A DNA stretch of 64,000 bases. Source: an uncultured bacterium. GTDB lineage: Bacteria > Bacillota_I > Bacilli_A > RFN20 > CAG-826. Made by a program: the position numbers and the translations under genes. The stretch spans positions 163,738 to 227,737 of the forward strand of contig CASDYC010000001.1 in the NCBI GenBank assembly GCA_949285665.1. The letters run 5' to 3'. This document shows, one piece after another, positions 8,961 through 18,778 of the stretch (position 1 is its first letter; every line of letters starts with the position of its first letter). The notes under the pieces are model-generated. The model made no database searches and was not told where the DNA came from. It was given only the letters and a program-made list of their open reading frames with translations.

Positions 8961-10700
8961 ATGAAAGAGATTGAAAGAACTTGTTTTAATACAGAAGTTA
9001 GTTTAAGTAATGTTGGTCAAGAAGTATATTTAATAGGTTGGGTTCATAAAAAAAGAGATTTAGGTTCCCTTACTTTTATTGATTTAAGAGACCGTAGTGG
9101 AATTATTCAACTTGTATTAAACAATGAAACAAAAAAATTTCCCGTTGTTAAAAATGAATATTTAATTCATGTTCAAGGTGTAGTTAATAAAAAAGATATA
9201 CCTAATCCAAAACTTATAACTGGAAATATTGAAATTGTTGTTGATAAATTAGAAGTTATTAATACAGCTGAACTAACTCCATTTATAATTGATGATGATA
9301 CCGATGCACTTGAAGATACAAGACTAAAATATAGATATTTAGATTTAAGAAGATTGTGTTTACAAAAAAACTTAATTTTAAGATCAAAAATTGTTTCTAT
9401 AACTCATGATTTTCTTAATAAGAATGGATTTTTAGAAATAGAAACCCCAGTTTTAGGCGTTTCTACTCCAGAAGGAGCAAGAGAGTTTTTAGTCCCTTCA
9501 AGAAATAATCCACAACAATTTTATGCTTTACCTCAATCTCCTCAACTTTATAAACAATTATTAATGATTGCTGGATTCGAAAGATATTACCAAATTGCAA
9601 AATGTTTTAGAGATGAAGATTTGAGAGCCGATAGACAACCAGAATTTACTCAAATCGATATCGAAACATCATTTTTAAATCAAGAACAACTATTAGATAT
9701 AATGGATCAATTACTTTATCGTATTTTTAAAGAAACTATTGGTTATGAGATTAAATTACCAATAAGAAAAATGGAATATGATGAAGCTGTTAATGTTTAT
9801 GGAAGTGATAAGCCTGATACAAGATTTGATTTGAAATTAGTTGATGTTAAAGATTTGTTTATTAATAGTGAATTCGAAATATTTAAAAATAACAAATATT
9901 TAAAATGTATTGTTGTAAAAAATTCTTCCAATTATTTTTCAAGAAAGATTTTTGATGAACTTAATTTAACGGCTAATAAATTTGGAATGAAAAACTTCTT
10001 CTATTTAAAATATGTTAATAATGAATTCAGTGGTTCTATTTTAAAATTTTTAACTGATGAAATTAAAGACAAACTTATTAATACATTAAATCTTGAAAAT
10101 AATGATGTTATTATATTTGCGTCAAGCAACATTAAATATAATGTTAATTTCGGTTTAGGTGCTTTAAGAAATGAATTAGCAAAGAAATTAGATTTAATTA
10201 AAAATAAAGATCAATATGATATTTTGTGGGTTGTTCATTGGCCATTATTTTCAAAAGATGAAATTACTAATCAATTAACCCCTGAACATCATCCATTTAC
10301 AAGACCATGTGATGAAGATTTAAAATATTTAGATGAAGCACCAGAAAAAGTGTATGCTTATTGCTATGATATTGTAATCAATGGTTATGAAGCTGGTGGC
10401 GGTTCGCTAAGAATTTATGACCAAAAAACACAAACTAAAATTTTTGAATTATTAGGTTTATCTGATGAAGATATTAAAAAAAGATTTGGATTTTTTATTG
10501 ATGCATTTAAATATGGAACGCCTCCACATGCAGGAATTGCTTTTGGATTAGAAAGATTAACTATGTTATTAGCAAAAACTGATAATATTAGAGACGTAAT
10601 TGCTTTCCCAAAAAATCTTAAAGCAAGATGCCCAATGTCAAATGCCCCATCAAATGTTACTGAAGAACAATTAAAAGATTTACATATTAAATTTGAATAA
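8961..10700 (+). CDS. aspS: Aspartyl-tRNA synthetase
   Basis: Class IIb synthetase charging tRNA-Asp (bacterial long type). Visible are the N-terminal OB anticodon-binding domain (GWVHKKRDLGSLTFIDLRDR), motif 2 (FRDEDLRADRQPEFTQID), the bacterial GAD insertion (about 290-410) and motif 3 (GIAFGLERLTML). The start is ATG 8961, behind AGAGGG; an in-frame TTG further upstream overlaps hisS and lacks an SD. The product has 579 residues, normal for bacterial AspRS. It is co-transcribed with hisS and probably tkt. Confidence 0.97.
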   Translation: MKEIERTCFNTEVSLSNVGQEVYLIGWVHKKRDLGSLTFIDLRDRSGIIQLVLNNETKKFPVVKNEYLIHVQGVVNKKDIPNPKLITGNIEIVVDKLEVINTAELTPFIIDDDTDALEDTRLKYRYLDLRRLCLQKNLILRSKIVSITHDFLNKNGFLEIETPVLGVSTPEGAREFLVPSRNNPQQFYALPQSPQLYKQLLMIAGFERYYQIAKCFRDEDLRADRQPEFTQIDIETSFLNQEQLLDIMDQLLYRIFKETIGYEIKLPIRKMEYDEAVNVYGSDKPDTRFDLKLVDVKDLFINSEFEIFKNNKYLKCIVVKNSSNYFSRKIFDELNLTANKFGMKNFFYLKYVNNEFSGSILKFLTDEIKDKLINTLNLENNDVIIFASSNIKYNVNFGLGALRNELAKKLDLIKNKDQYDILWVVHWPLFSKDEITNQLTPEHHPFTRPCDEDLKYLDEAPEKVYAYCYDIVINGYEAGGGSLRIYDQKTQTKIFELLGLSDEDIKKRFGFFIDAFKYGTPPHAGIAFGLERLTMLLAKTDNIRDVIAFPKNLKARCPMSNAPSNVTEEQLKDLHIKFE

Positions 10701-10718
10701 TTTAAAAGGAGAAATTTT

Positions 10719-12677
10719 ATGAAAGAAATAGATAAATTAAGCGTTGCAGCCATAAGGTCAACTGCAATTGACATGATTAATGAAGCAAAAAGTGGACATC
10801 CTGGAATGGCTTTAGGTAGCACACCAATTTTATATGCTTTATTTAAAGATCATTTAATTAGTGATCCATTTGATCCAAAATGGATTAATAGAGATAGGTT
10901 TGTTTTAAGTGCGGGTCATGCTTCAAGTCTTCTTTATACAACGCTTCATGTATCTGGTTATCGAATTTCCATGGATGACTTAAAAAAATTCAGAACATTT
11001 GGATCAATTACTCCAGGACATCCAGAATTCGGTCATACTCCAGGAGTTGATTCAACAAGTGGTCCATTAGGACAAGGAATAGCTCAAGCTGTTGGAATGG
11101 CGATGGCAGAGGCTAATTTAAGAACAAATTATCCTAATTACATCGACCATTATACTTATGTTTTATGTGGCGATGGTTGTTTAGAAGAAGGAATTTCTCA
11201 AGAAGCAATTTCATATGCTGGAAAATTAAGATTAAATAAATTAATTCTTATATATGATAAAAACGATGTAACATTAGATGGTCCATTATCATTAAGTGAT
11301 GAAAGTGATGTGACACAAAGATTTTTGGCTGAACATTGGAATGTAATAACAGTTGATGATGGAAATGACGTTGATGAAATTTCGGCTGCTATTAAAAAAG
11401 CAAAAAAATCAGATTTACCTGTTTTAATAATTGTAAAAACCATAATTGGTTATGGAAGTAGTGTTCAAGGGACAAATAAAGCTCATGGAAGTCCATTAAG
11501 TGCTGAAGATATAATTAAAACAAAACAATTCTTTAATTATAATTATCCACCTTTTACTATTCCTCAAGAAGTCTATGACAATATGAAAGAAAACTTTATT
11601 GAAAGAGGCTTAAAAGAACATTCAAAATGGTTAAGTAAAATTGAAAAAGTAAAAGATGGTAATGTATTAGATTATAAATTAACTTTTAGTAATGATGTAA
11701 ATTATTTATTACCAGAAGATTTTACAGATTTCGATGTAAATAAAGTTGAAGCTACTAGAAAAAGCTCTAATTCAGCATTAAATTATTATGCAAATGTCGT
11801 TAATAAAATGATTGGTGGAAGTGCCGATGTTGAAGGAAGTGTTTTAACAAAATTAAATAATGCAACGGCATTTGATAAAAATAATTATGGGGGAAGAATT
11901 ATCCATTTTGGAATTAGAGAATTTTTAATGGCATCTATTGCAAATGGTATGTTATTACATAGCGGTTTAAGACCATTTGTTGGCTGTTTCTTAGTATTTT
12001 CTGATTACATGAAATCTGCAATTAGAATGTCAGCTATATCTAAATTACCTGTTATTTATATATTCTCACACGATTCAATAAGTGTTGGACAAGATGGTCC
12101 TACTCATCAACCTGTTGAACAACTTGCAATGTTAAGAAGTATTCCAAATTTAAATGTAATAAGACCATGTGATGCAAGGGAAGTTTATGCTTCTTATAAG
12201 ATTGCATTAAAATCTCTTGATACACCAACTGCAATCATTACTGCAAGAAGTGAATCAAAATTTAAAGCAAATTCATCTTATAAAGGCGTAGAAAAAGGCG
12301 CTTATATCATTGCAAAAGAAGAATCTAGACTTGATTTTACAATTATTGCAACTGGCACAGAAGTAGATTTAGCTCTTGAAGCAAAAGAACTTCTTAAAAA
12401 AGAAAATATTGATGTTAGAGTTGTTTCTATGCCATCAATGTTTAATTTTGCAAAACAATCCGAAGAATATAAAAACGAAATATTAAAATCACCATATGAA
12501 AAAAGAATATTTGTTGAAATGCTTTCAAGTTATGGATTACATAAATATGCAAAACATACAATGTGTATAGATCATTTTGGTGATTCCGCTGATGTAAAAG
12601 TATTATTAAAAGAATATGATTACACAAGTCAAAGACTTGCAAATGATATTAAAAATTATATTAAGGAGTCAAAATAA
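10719..12677 (+). CDS. tkt: Transketolase
   Basis: Thiamine-diphosphate enzyme of the pentose phosphate pathway moving two-carbon units between sugar phosphates. It has the N-terminal SGHPGMALG and the FGHTPGVDSTSGPLGQG region, the ThDP/metal motif GDGCLEEG...KNDVTLDG, and the C-terminal pyrimidine-binding HDSISVGQDGPTHQPVEQ. Length (652) is standard. A strong AAAGGAG precedes the ATG. Its stop overlaps the next start (TAATG). With DeoB and DeoC elsewhere in the window it links deoxyribose breakdown to central metabolism. Confidence 0.96.
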   Translation: MKEIDKLSVAAIRSTAIDMINEAKSGHPGMALGSTPILYALFKDHLISDPFDPKWINRDRFVLSAGHASSLLYTTLHVSGYRISMDDLKKFRTFGSITPGHPEFGHTPGVDSTSGPLGQGIAQAVGMAMAEANLRTNYPNYIDHYTYVLCGDGCLEEGISQEAISYAGKLRLNKLILIYDKNDVTLDGPLSLSDESDVTQRFLAEHWNVITVDDGNDVDEISAAIKKAKKSDLPVLIIVKTIIGYGSSVQGTNKAHGSPLSAEDIIKTKQFFNYNYPPFTIPQEVYDNMKENFIERGLKEHSKWLSKIEKVKDGNVLDYKLTFSNDVNYLLPEDFTDFDVNKVEATRKSSNSALNYYANVVNKMIGGSADVEGSVLTKLNNATAFDKNNYGGRIIHFGIREFLMASIANGMLLHSGLRPFVGCFLVFSDYMKSAIRMSAISKLPVIYIFSHDSISVGQDGPTHQPVEQLAMLRSIPNLNVIRPCDAREVYASYKIALKSLDTPTAIITARSESKFKANSSYKGVEKGAYIIAKEESRLDFTIIATGTEVDLALEAKELLKKENIDVRVVSMPSMFNFAKQSEEYKNEILKSPYEKRIFVEMLSSYGLHKYAKHTMCIDHFGDSADVKVLLKEYDYTSQRLANDIKNYIKESK

Positions 12678-13003
12678 TGGGTAAATATTATAAACTTGAT
12701 AGTTATACACAAAATGGCTCTTTAAATATAGATTTAGACATTTTTAATGATATTGCATCTCATTGTGTTAATGATATTATTATTAAAAGAAATTTAACTA
12801 AAGACGATTTATGTCTTGCTAAAAAAATTAAAACTGTAAATAAAGATAATAAATTGTCTATTAATATTTCTATAAATATTAAAAAAGATTTACCAATAAA
12901 TGAAATTTGTTTAGATATACAAAAATCAGTAGTTAAAACTATTAATTTATTATTAGAACAAATCCCATTTAAAGTCGAAGTTTGTATTGATAAAGTATTG
13001 TAA
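12677..13003 (+). CDS. Asp23/Gls24-family small protein
   Basis: 108 residues resembling Asp23/Gls24 (DUF322) proteins: a beta-alpha layout with an early IASHCVNDIIIK helix, a central SINISINIKKDLPI strand and a final ICLDIQKSVVKTINLLLEQIP helix plus VEVCIDKVL strand. Orthologues such as B. subtilis YqhY sit immediately upstream of nusB, exactly as here. Family members act in envelope or fatty-acid homeostasis; the precise role is not known. It overlaps the tkt stop by one base and has AAGGAG upstream. The family call relies on pattern and context. Confidence 0.7.
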   Translation: MGKYYKLDSYTQNGSLNIDLDIFNDIASHCVNDIIIKRNLTKDDLCLAKKIKTVNKDNKLSINISINIKKDLPINEICLDIQKSVVKTINLLLEQIPFKVEVCIDKVL

Positions 13004-13005
13004 TT

Positions 13006-13410
13006 ATGGTTATTTCACGTCATAAATCAAATTTAATATCTTTCTTTTGCATATATGATTTTTTAGTTTTACAAGAAATCGGCTATGAATTTGATATTAA
13101 ACATAATATAGAGTCATTGTGTAAAGATGATTATGAAAATTGTGATACTCACATAAAAGAGTGTGTTTTAATGACCATTAAAAACTTCGATGAAATTAAA
13201 TCAATAATAACTTCAAATCTTGTAAATTGGACCTATAAACGTGTTTCTTTAATAAATAAAGCTATATTATTCCTATCAATAGCTGAATATAAATATGCCG
13301 GAAACATTGATAAAGCCATTGTTATTGATAATGCGGTAAATTTTGCAAAAAAATATAGCGATCCTGATGATTATAAATTCATAAACGGGCTTCTTGATAA
13401 GGTATTATGA
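13006..13410 (+). CDS. nusB: Transcription antitermination factor NusB
   Basis: Small all-helical RNA-binding protein that works with NusE/S10 in rRNA antitermination. The C-terminal half is diagnostic: NWTYKRVSLINKAILFLSIAEYKYA then KAIVIDNAVNFAKKYSDPDDYKFINGLLDKVL. The N-terminus is more diverged than in most NusB proteins. It starts two bases after the Asp23-like stop with no evident SD, so coupling is likely, and its TGA stop overlaps the xseA ATG (ATGA). Confidence 0.88.
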   Translation: MVISRHKSNLISFFCIYDFLVLQEIGYEFDIKHNIESLCKDDYENCDTHIKECVLMTIKNFDEIKSIITSNLVNWTYKRVSLINKAILFLSIAEYKYAGNIDKAIVIDNAVNFAKKYSDPDDYKFINGLLDKVL

Positions 13411-14612
13411 TTGATTTAGATTTCTTTCAAAATAAAGTATTTAGCGTTTCAGAATTTAATAATTTATTTAAATCCATAATCGATGAAGTTGATATTTTTA
13501 AAAATATTACGATAACTGGTGAATTAAAAAACTTTAAAAAACATGTAACTGGAAATTATTTTTTTCAATTAATCGATAAAAATAGCTCTATTAGTTGTGT
13601 CGTTTATTCTTTTTTAGATTTTAATTATAATAATAAATTTAAAGATGGTGATAAGGTAAAAATTACTGGATCTTTAACAATTTTTAATAAAAAAGGTACA
13701 TATAATATTGTTGTAAAAAGAATGTCTTTTGAAAACGAAGGTGAAATTTTATTAAATAAAAATCTTTTAATCAAAAAATTACAAAAAGAAGGTGTTATTA
13801 GTGATGAAAAAAGGAATTTGCCAAAATTCCCTAGAAACATTGGACTTTTATGTGGCAAAAATTCTGCTGCTTATTATGATATCGTAAATAATATAAATAA
13901 TAGATATAAAAATTGTATAATTTACTTTTTTCCTTGCATAGTTCAAGGGAATTCAGCTAAACGTTCTATTTTACAAGCTTTAGAAAAAGCAAATAATTAT
14001 AATTTAGACATTTTAATAATTTCACGTGGTGGCGGCGAAGATTTAAGTGTTTTCGATGATGAAGACATTGCAATAAAAATTCACTCAATTAAATGTCCTA
14101 CAATTGCAGCAATCGGTCATGATGTTGATTATACTGTTTGTGATTACGTATGTGATGTTAGAGTTTCAACACCAACAGCAGCTGCTCTAACTTCAGTTCC
14201 TAATACTCATGATTTATTGTTAAACTTAGAAGATTCATATTCAATAATTTTAAATAATATTAAATTTAAACTTTCTACTTATGAAAATAATTTAAAATTA
14301 CTTAATAATATAATCGAAAATAATAGTTTTAGCTCAAAAATAAATAAATTTTCAAATAATTTAAAAATACTGAAAATTAATTTAAGCAATTCATTAAATA
14401 AAAAAATAGTTGAATATAAAAATAAAATTAGTCTTTTTGATACAACTTTAGATAACATATCCCCTTATAATATTCTAAAAAAAGGCTATGTTTTGGTATA
14501 TAATAATGAAAACAAAGCTGTTTCAACTTTTAAAGAAGCAAAAGATTACAATGATTTTAAAATTAAATTCGTTGATGGAGTTATTAAAGTAAAAAGGAAT
14601 GGTGATAATTAA
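13407..14612 (+). CDS. xseA: Exodeoxyribonuclease VII large subunit
   Basis: Catalytic subunit of ExoVII, which degrades single-stranded DNA to oligonucleotides. It has an N-terminal OB domain (ITGELKNFKKHVTGNYFFQLID), the nuclease core with GLLCGKNSAAYYDI, ISRGGGEDLSVFDDE, AAIGHDVDYTVCDYVCDVRVSTPTA given in pieces along residues 145-260, a long coiled coil and a terminal GYVLVYN segment. At 401 residues it is near the family norm. It overlaps nusB by 4 nt and is followed by xseB. Confidence 0.94.
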   Translation: MIDLDFFQNKVFSVSEFNNLFKSIIDEVDIFKNITITGELKNFKKHVTGNYFFQLIDKNSSISCVVYSFLDFNYNNKFKDGDKVKITGSLTIFNKKGTYNIVVKRMSFENEGEILLNKNLLIKKLQKEGVISDEKRNLPKFPRNIGLLCGKNSAAYYDIVNNINNRYKNCIIYFFPCIVQGNSAKRSILQALEKANNYNLDILIISRGGGEDLSVFDDEDIAIKIHSIKCPTIAAIGHDVDYTVCDYVCDVRVSTPTAAALTSVPNTHDLLLNLEDSYSIILNNIKFKLSTYENNLKLLNNIIENNSFSSKINKFSNNLKILKINLSNSLNKKIVEYKNKISLFDTTLDNISPYNILKKGYVLVYNNENKAVSTFKEAKDYNDFKIKFVDGVIKVKRNGDN

Positions 14613-14613
14613 T

Positions 14614-14787
14614 ATGAATATAGAAGAAAAATTTAACAGATTAAACGAAATTGTATCAAAAATTGAAGATAAAGATATTGATTTAGATGAAAGTTTAAAG
14701 CTTTACGAAGAAGGTAAAAAATTAATAGAAGAATTAAGCAAAATATTAAACGATGCTGAACTAAAAATTAATAAAGTAGAAAATTAG
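14614..14787 (+). CDS. xseB: Exodeoxyribonuclease VII small subunit
   Basis: Coiled-coil partner of XseA (57 residues). It carries the family signature FNRLNEIVSKIEDKDIDLDES followed, in the next helix, by LKLYEEGKKLI. I prefer ATG 14614, which has GGTGAT seven bases upstream; the in-frame ATG at 14599 lies too close to its AAAGG. The TAG stop codon is itself the first unit of an 11-bp periodic TAG array. Confidence 0.9.
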   Translation: MNIEEKFNRLNEIVSKIEDKDIDLDESLKLYEEGKKLIEELSKILNDAELKINKVEN

Positions 14788-14824
14788 TATATATTTAGTA
14801 CTAATTTAGTATATTATTAGTAGA
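14781..14824. repeat. 11-bp phased TAG array 1 (xseB/dxs)
   Basis: TAG triplets start at 14785, 14796, 14807 and 14818, exactly 11 bp apart, each followed by TA or TAG and preceded by AT-rich bases. An imperfect AAGTA unit lies one step upstream (14774). The first TAG is the xseB stop codon and the last abuts the dxs start, so the array overlaps the presumed dxs promoter. TAG reads on the + strand, the sense of both genes. Confidence 0.8.
14812..14817 (+). promoter_or_regulatory. Possible -10 box of dxs
   Basis: TATTAT ends 8 nt before the dxs ATG, and no Shine-Dalgarno is present, consistent with a leaderless transcript. No good -35 is visible, and the element lies within the TAG array, so the call is weak. 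Confidence 0.35.
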
Positions 14825-14825
14825 T

Positions 14826-16673
14826 ATGAGTAAAAAAAGTAAAGTTATTGATTTAAATCTTATAAAAGATCCACTATTTTTGAAAGAACTAAATTATAAA
14901 GAATTGGAAAATTTAGCTTCTAATATAAGAAAAGAAATAATTAGTTCTGTTTCCAAAAATGGTGGTCATTTATCAAGCAATTTAGGAACAGTTGAATCGA
15001 TAATTGCCCTTCACAAAGTTTTTAATTTTTCAAAAGATAAAATTCTTTTTGACGTAGGACATCAAAGCTATACACATAAAATATTGACAGGTAGAAATCT
15101 AACTAACCTTCGAAAAAAGGATGGAATAAGTGGATTTCCTAAAATTAGCGAATCAATTTATGATTGTTTTGAGGGTGGGCATTCATCGAATTCTCTTTCT
15201 ACAGCTTTGGGCATGGCTATAAAAAGAGATTTAAATCATGAAAATTATGACATTATATGCTACATTGGAGATTCATCATTTGCAAATGGATTGATTTTTG
15301 AAGCTTTAAACGATGAAATTATAAGAAATCATAAAATTATTATTATTTTAAATGATAATGATATGTCTATTTCTAAATCGGTAGGTAATATTTCAAAAAC
15401 CTTACAGAAAATAAGTACATCTCGTTTTTATAATAAATTAAAAGAATCTTATAAAAAATCTTTTAATAAAAACAAATTAGGTAAATTTCTTTATAGAAAA
15501 ACATATAATTTTAAAAACTTTATCAAAAATATTTTTTTCAGAAAGAATATTTTTACAATTTTTGATTTAAATTATATCGGTCCAATTGATGGACATAATT
15601 TTAAAACATTAATTAAAAATTTTGAAAGAGCAAAAAATACAACAAAATCTGTTGTTGTTCATATCAAAACAATTAAAGGTTTAGGATTTGAAAAAGCGCA
15701 AAATGATAGTGAAGGTTATTATCATGGAGTAGCACCATTTAAAATTAATAAAGATATTAATTACGAAAATAAAAATTCATATTCCTTTTTATATTCATAT
15801 TATGTAAAAAATTTATTAAAAAAAGACAAAAATGTAATTGTTGTTTCGCCAGCTACTTTAATTGGATCAGATTTATTACAATTAAAAAAAGAATTTCCAA
15901 ATCAAGTTTATGATGTTGGAATAGCAGAAGAACATTCACTTTCTTTATCGGCAGGAATGGCTCTTTCTGGTTTAAAACCATACGTTTTTATTTATTCAAC
16001 ATTTCTTCAAAGAGGATTTGATCAAGTAATTCATGATATTGCTCGTTTAAATCTAAATGTGAAAATTTTAGTAGACAGATCTGGTTTTGTAGGACAAGAT
16101 GGTTCTACACACCTTGGTATATTTGACGAGGCTTTTCTTTTAGAAGTACCGAATACAGTCGTTTGCATGGCTAGTAGTAAAGAACAATGTGAATTATTAG
16201 TAGATTTTTCGTATAATTTTAGTGGTTTTTTAGTAATTAGATTCCCAAAAACAAATTTTCATTCTGTTAAATTGGCATATAATTCTATTAAAGTTGGTCA
16301 ATATGAATATGTTAAAAAATGTAATTCAAATAAAGTTTTAATTACTTTTGGACCTATTTTATACACAATATTAAAATTTACTAAAGATTATAATATTGAT
16401 ATTATTGAATCAATTTTTCAAAATCCTATATCTGATGAATTGGTTAATGACTTAATGCATTATAAAATAATCTATATATATAATGTTTATGGTGTTGAGA
16501 ATGGTTTTAATAATTTATTAATTAGTAAATTAAGTAAATTAAATTATAAAGGATCTATAAAATCTTATGCTATAAAAAATAGATTTATAACTCATAGAAC
16601 TATAGAAGAATGCCTTGAAACGGAGAACTTAAATCCTGAATTTATAATAAACGAAATTAAAAAAGATGATTAA
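14826..16673 (+). CDS. dxs: 1-deoxy-D-xylulose-5-phosphate synthase
   Basis: First enzyme of the MEP isoprenoid pathway, condensing pyruvate with glyceraldehyde 3-phosphate using ThDP. Key pieces: GGHLSSNLGTVE, FDVGHQSYTHKILTGR, the GDSSFANGL...LNDNDMSIS cofactor motif, YIGPIDGHN, GIAEEHSLSLSAGMA and RSGFVGQDGSTHLG. At 615 residues it is normal for the family. IspG and IspH, the last two pathway enzymes, are also in the window. Its 3' end overlaps dinB by 8 nt. Confidence 0.95.
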   Translation: MSKKSKVIDLNLIKDPLFLKELNYKELENLASNIRKEIISSVSKNGGHLSSNLGTVESIIALHKVFNFSKDKILFDVGHQSYTHKILTGRNLTNLRKKDGISGFPKISESIYDCFEGGHSSNSLSTALGMAIKRDLNHENYDIICYIGDSSFANGLIFEALNDEIIRNHKIIIILNDNDMSISKSVGNISKTLQKISTSRFYNKLKESYKKSFNKNKLGKFLYRKTYNFKNFIKNIFFRKNIFTIFDLNYIGPIDGHNFKTLIKNFERAKNTTKSVVVHIKTIKGLGFEKAQNDSEGYYHGVAPFKINKDINYENKNSYSFLYSYYVKNLLKKDKNVIVVSPATLIGSDLLQLKKEFPNQVYDVGIAEEHSLSLSAGMALSGLKPYVFIYSTFLQRGFDQVIHDIARLNLNVKILVDRSGFVGQDGSTHLGIFDEAFLLEVPNTVVCMASSKEQCELLVDFSYNFSGFLVIRFPKTNFHSVKLAYNSIKVGQYEYVKKCNSNKVLITFGPILYTILKFTKDYNIDIIESIFQNPISDELVNDLMHYKIIYIYNVYGVENGFNNLLISKLSKLNYKGSIKSYAIKNRFITHRTIEECLETENLNPEFIINEIKKDD

Positions 16674-17880
16674 AGTAATTGCTCATATAGATTTAGACGC
16701 TTTTTTCGTTCGCGCTGAAGAATTAAAAAATCCAAAATTAGAAAATAAACCAGTTGCAATTGGAAAAGATGGAAGAGGTGGTATTGTTTCAACATGTTCC
16801 TATAAAGCTAGAGAATTTGGCGTAAAATCCGGAATGCCAATGTTCAAAGCAAAACTTCTTTGTCCAGATTTAATAATAGTTCCAGTTGATTTTAATTATT
16901 ATGAAGTATTATCTAACGAATTTTATTATTTTTTAAAACAATATACTTCTAAAATCCAAGTTGCTTCAATCGATGAATGTTATGTTGATTTTACTGATTT
17001 GTTTAAAAATAATAAAAATTTGAATGAGGATTTTTTTAGGCAAATACAGGAATCTTTATATAAAAAAATAGGTTTAAAATGTTCAATTGGTGTTTCTACA
17101 ACAACATTTTTAGCAAAAATGGGTTCTGATTTAAAAAAACCAATGGGTATAACGATTATTAGAAAAAAAGATATCCAAAAATTATTATTTTCAAGACCAA
17201 TTAATACATATTATGGAATTGGAATAAAAATGTCTGAAAAGTTAAGAAGTTTAAATATCAGCACAATTGGTGATTTATATTATGCTATTAAAAATAATAA
17301 TCAAAAAGTTATAAGTCACTTAATTAAAAATGAAGCCGAAAATATCGTAAATTGCTTAGAAGGAAATTCAAGTGATGATATTTTTGAAAATAATCATTTT
17401 TCAAATCATTCTTCGATTGGAAATCGTAGAACTTTACCTTACGATACAAATGATTACAACACAATATTACAAGAATTAATAAAATCTTTCGATGATTGTT
17501 ATAATAGATTTAATGATAAAAATTTATTATGTGGTGGGTTAACAATTGTGTTTAGATTTACAAATTTTAAAACAAGAACATATTCTAAAAAATTAAATAC
17601 ACCTAGTGATGATTATAATTATCTTAAAAAAATATTATTAAGTGATTTCGATAATATATTTGATAACCAAACAGTTAGACAAGTTGGTATAACATTTGAA
17701 AGATTAATAAAAAATTATAATGTTCAAATTCAAATGAGTTTATTTGATTATGAATATTATGAAGAAAAAGATCCTATTTATTTGATGTTAAAAGAATTTA
17801 ATAAACATATTAAAAGTGAGAATTCTAAATTAATTAGAGCAAGTGACTTATTAGAGGAACAAGATTATGGACGTAAATAA
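16666..17880 (+). CDS. dinB: DNA polymerase IV (Y family)
   Basis: Error-prone translesion polymerase. The N-terminal catalytic motif AHIDLDAFFVRAEE and the second acidic motif SIDECYVDFTDL carry the metal ligands; KLLCPDLI, STTTFLAKMGSDLKKP and the thumb/little-finger regions follow. Length (404) fits. A C-terminal QMSLFDYE resembles a beta-clamp binding peptide (QxSLF), which is as expected for DinB. It overlaps dxs at its start and the recombinase gene at its end. Confidence 0.94.
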   Translation: MIKVIAHIDLDAFFVRAEELKNPKLENKPVAIGKDGRGGIVSTCSYKAREFGVKSGMPMFKAKLLCPDLIIVPVDFNYYEVLSNEFYYFLKQYTSKIQVASIDECYVDFTDLFKNNKNLNEDFFRQIQESLYKKIGLKCSIGVSTTTFLAKMGSDLKKPMGITIIRKKDIQKLLFSRPINTYYGIGIKMSEKLRSLNISTIGDLYYAIKNNNQKVISHLIKNEAENIVNCLEGNSSDDIFENNHFSNHSSIGNRRTLPYDTNDYNTILQELIKSFDDCYNRFNDKNLLCGGLTIVFRFTNFKTRTYSKKLNTPSDDYNYLKKILLSDFDNIFDNQTVRQVGITFERLIKNYNVQIQMSLFDYEYYEEKDPIYLMLKEFNKHIKSENSKLIRASDLLEEQDYGRK

Positions 17881-18751
17881 TGCATTAGATAAATATATAA
17901 ATTATATAAGTATAGAAAAAGGATTAAGTAAAAATACAATTGAGTCATATTTAAATGACATAATCAAATTTTTGAATTTTTATAATGAAAAAACCGATAC
18001 TAGCGAATTTTTGGATGATGATATTGAAGATTATGTACTAAATTTATCTACATCCGGTATGTCAGTATCTTCAATTTTAAGAATCATATCATCTATAAAA
18101 GGATTTTATGTTTATTTAATTAGTGAAAAGTTAAATAATAAAATAAAACTAAATTTAATTATTCCAAAAAATGAAAAACATCTACCTTCAGTTTTAACGG
18201 AACAAGAAGTAAACGATTTGTTAGAACAACCAGATATTAAAAAACCTAATGAATTAAAAGATAAAGCAATGTTAGAATTGATGTATTCTAGCGGATTAAG
18301 AGTAAGTGAATTAATAAATTTAAAATTAAGTAATATTAATTTTCCAGAAAAAATATTAAAAGTTACTGGTAAAGGTTCAAAAGAAAGAATTGTTCCAATT
18401 GGTGATTTTGCAATGGAATATTTATTACTTTATATGAATAGAGTTAGAAATATTTCAAGATTTAAAAATTCTAATTATTTATTTATTAATACTAAAACTG
18501 GAAAACCTTATTCTAGACAATCCTTTTTTAAAAAAATAAAATATTATGCCATGAAGGCAGGAATTACAAAAAAAGTTTCTCCTCATACTTTAAGACATTC
18601 ATTTGCAACGCATTTATTAGAAAATGGTGCTGATCTTATAATGGTTCAAAAAATGTTAGGGCATACAAATATTGAAACAACTCAAATTTATACTCAAGTA
18701 ACAACGCAAAGAATTATTAGTGCATATGATAAATATTCTAAAAGAAAATAG
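17867..18751 (+). CDS. xerD: Tyrosine recombinase, XerC/XerD-like
   Basis: Site-specific recombinase of the Xer type, probably resolving chromosome dimers at dif. The 294-residue protein has the SAM-like N-terminal domain (YISIEKGLSKNTIESYLNDI) and the catalytic set R145, K169 or K172, H240, R243, H266 and Y275 in SGLRVSEL, HTLRHSFATHLL and LGHTNIETTQIY. It starts within the dinB 3' end. A chromosomal housekeeping context and no mobile-element borders argue against an integrase. XerC versus XerD is not resolvable here; XerD is slightly favoured by length. Confidence 0.82.
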   Translation: MDVNNALDKYINYISIEKGLSKNTIESYLNDIIKFLNFYNEKTDTSEFLDDDIEDYVLNLSTSGMSVSSILRIISSIKGFYVYLISEKLNNKIKLNLIIPKNEKHLPSVLTEQEVNDLLEQPDIKKPNELKDKAMLELMYSSGLRVSELINLKLSNINFPEKILKVTGKGSKERIVPIGDFAMEYLLLYMNRVRNISRFKNSNYLFINTKTGKPYSRQSFFKKIKYYAMKAGITKKVSPHTLRHSFATHLLENGADLIMVQKMLGHTNIETTQIYTQVTTQRIISAYDKYSKRK

Positions 18752-18778
18752 TGTAAAATAATAAATGGAGGTTAATTT

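Noticed and set aside
10415..10822. 135-residue open frame on the minus strand over aspS/tkt
   Set aside because: Antisense to two clear coding regions; low-complexity translation and no SD.
14781..14824. DnaA-trio (origin melting) repeats as an explanation for the TAG arrays
   Set aside because: DnaA-trios are contiguous 3-nt steps beside DnaA boxes; here the step is 11 bp, there are six loci and no DnaA-box cluster.
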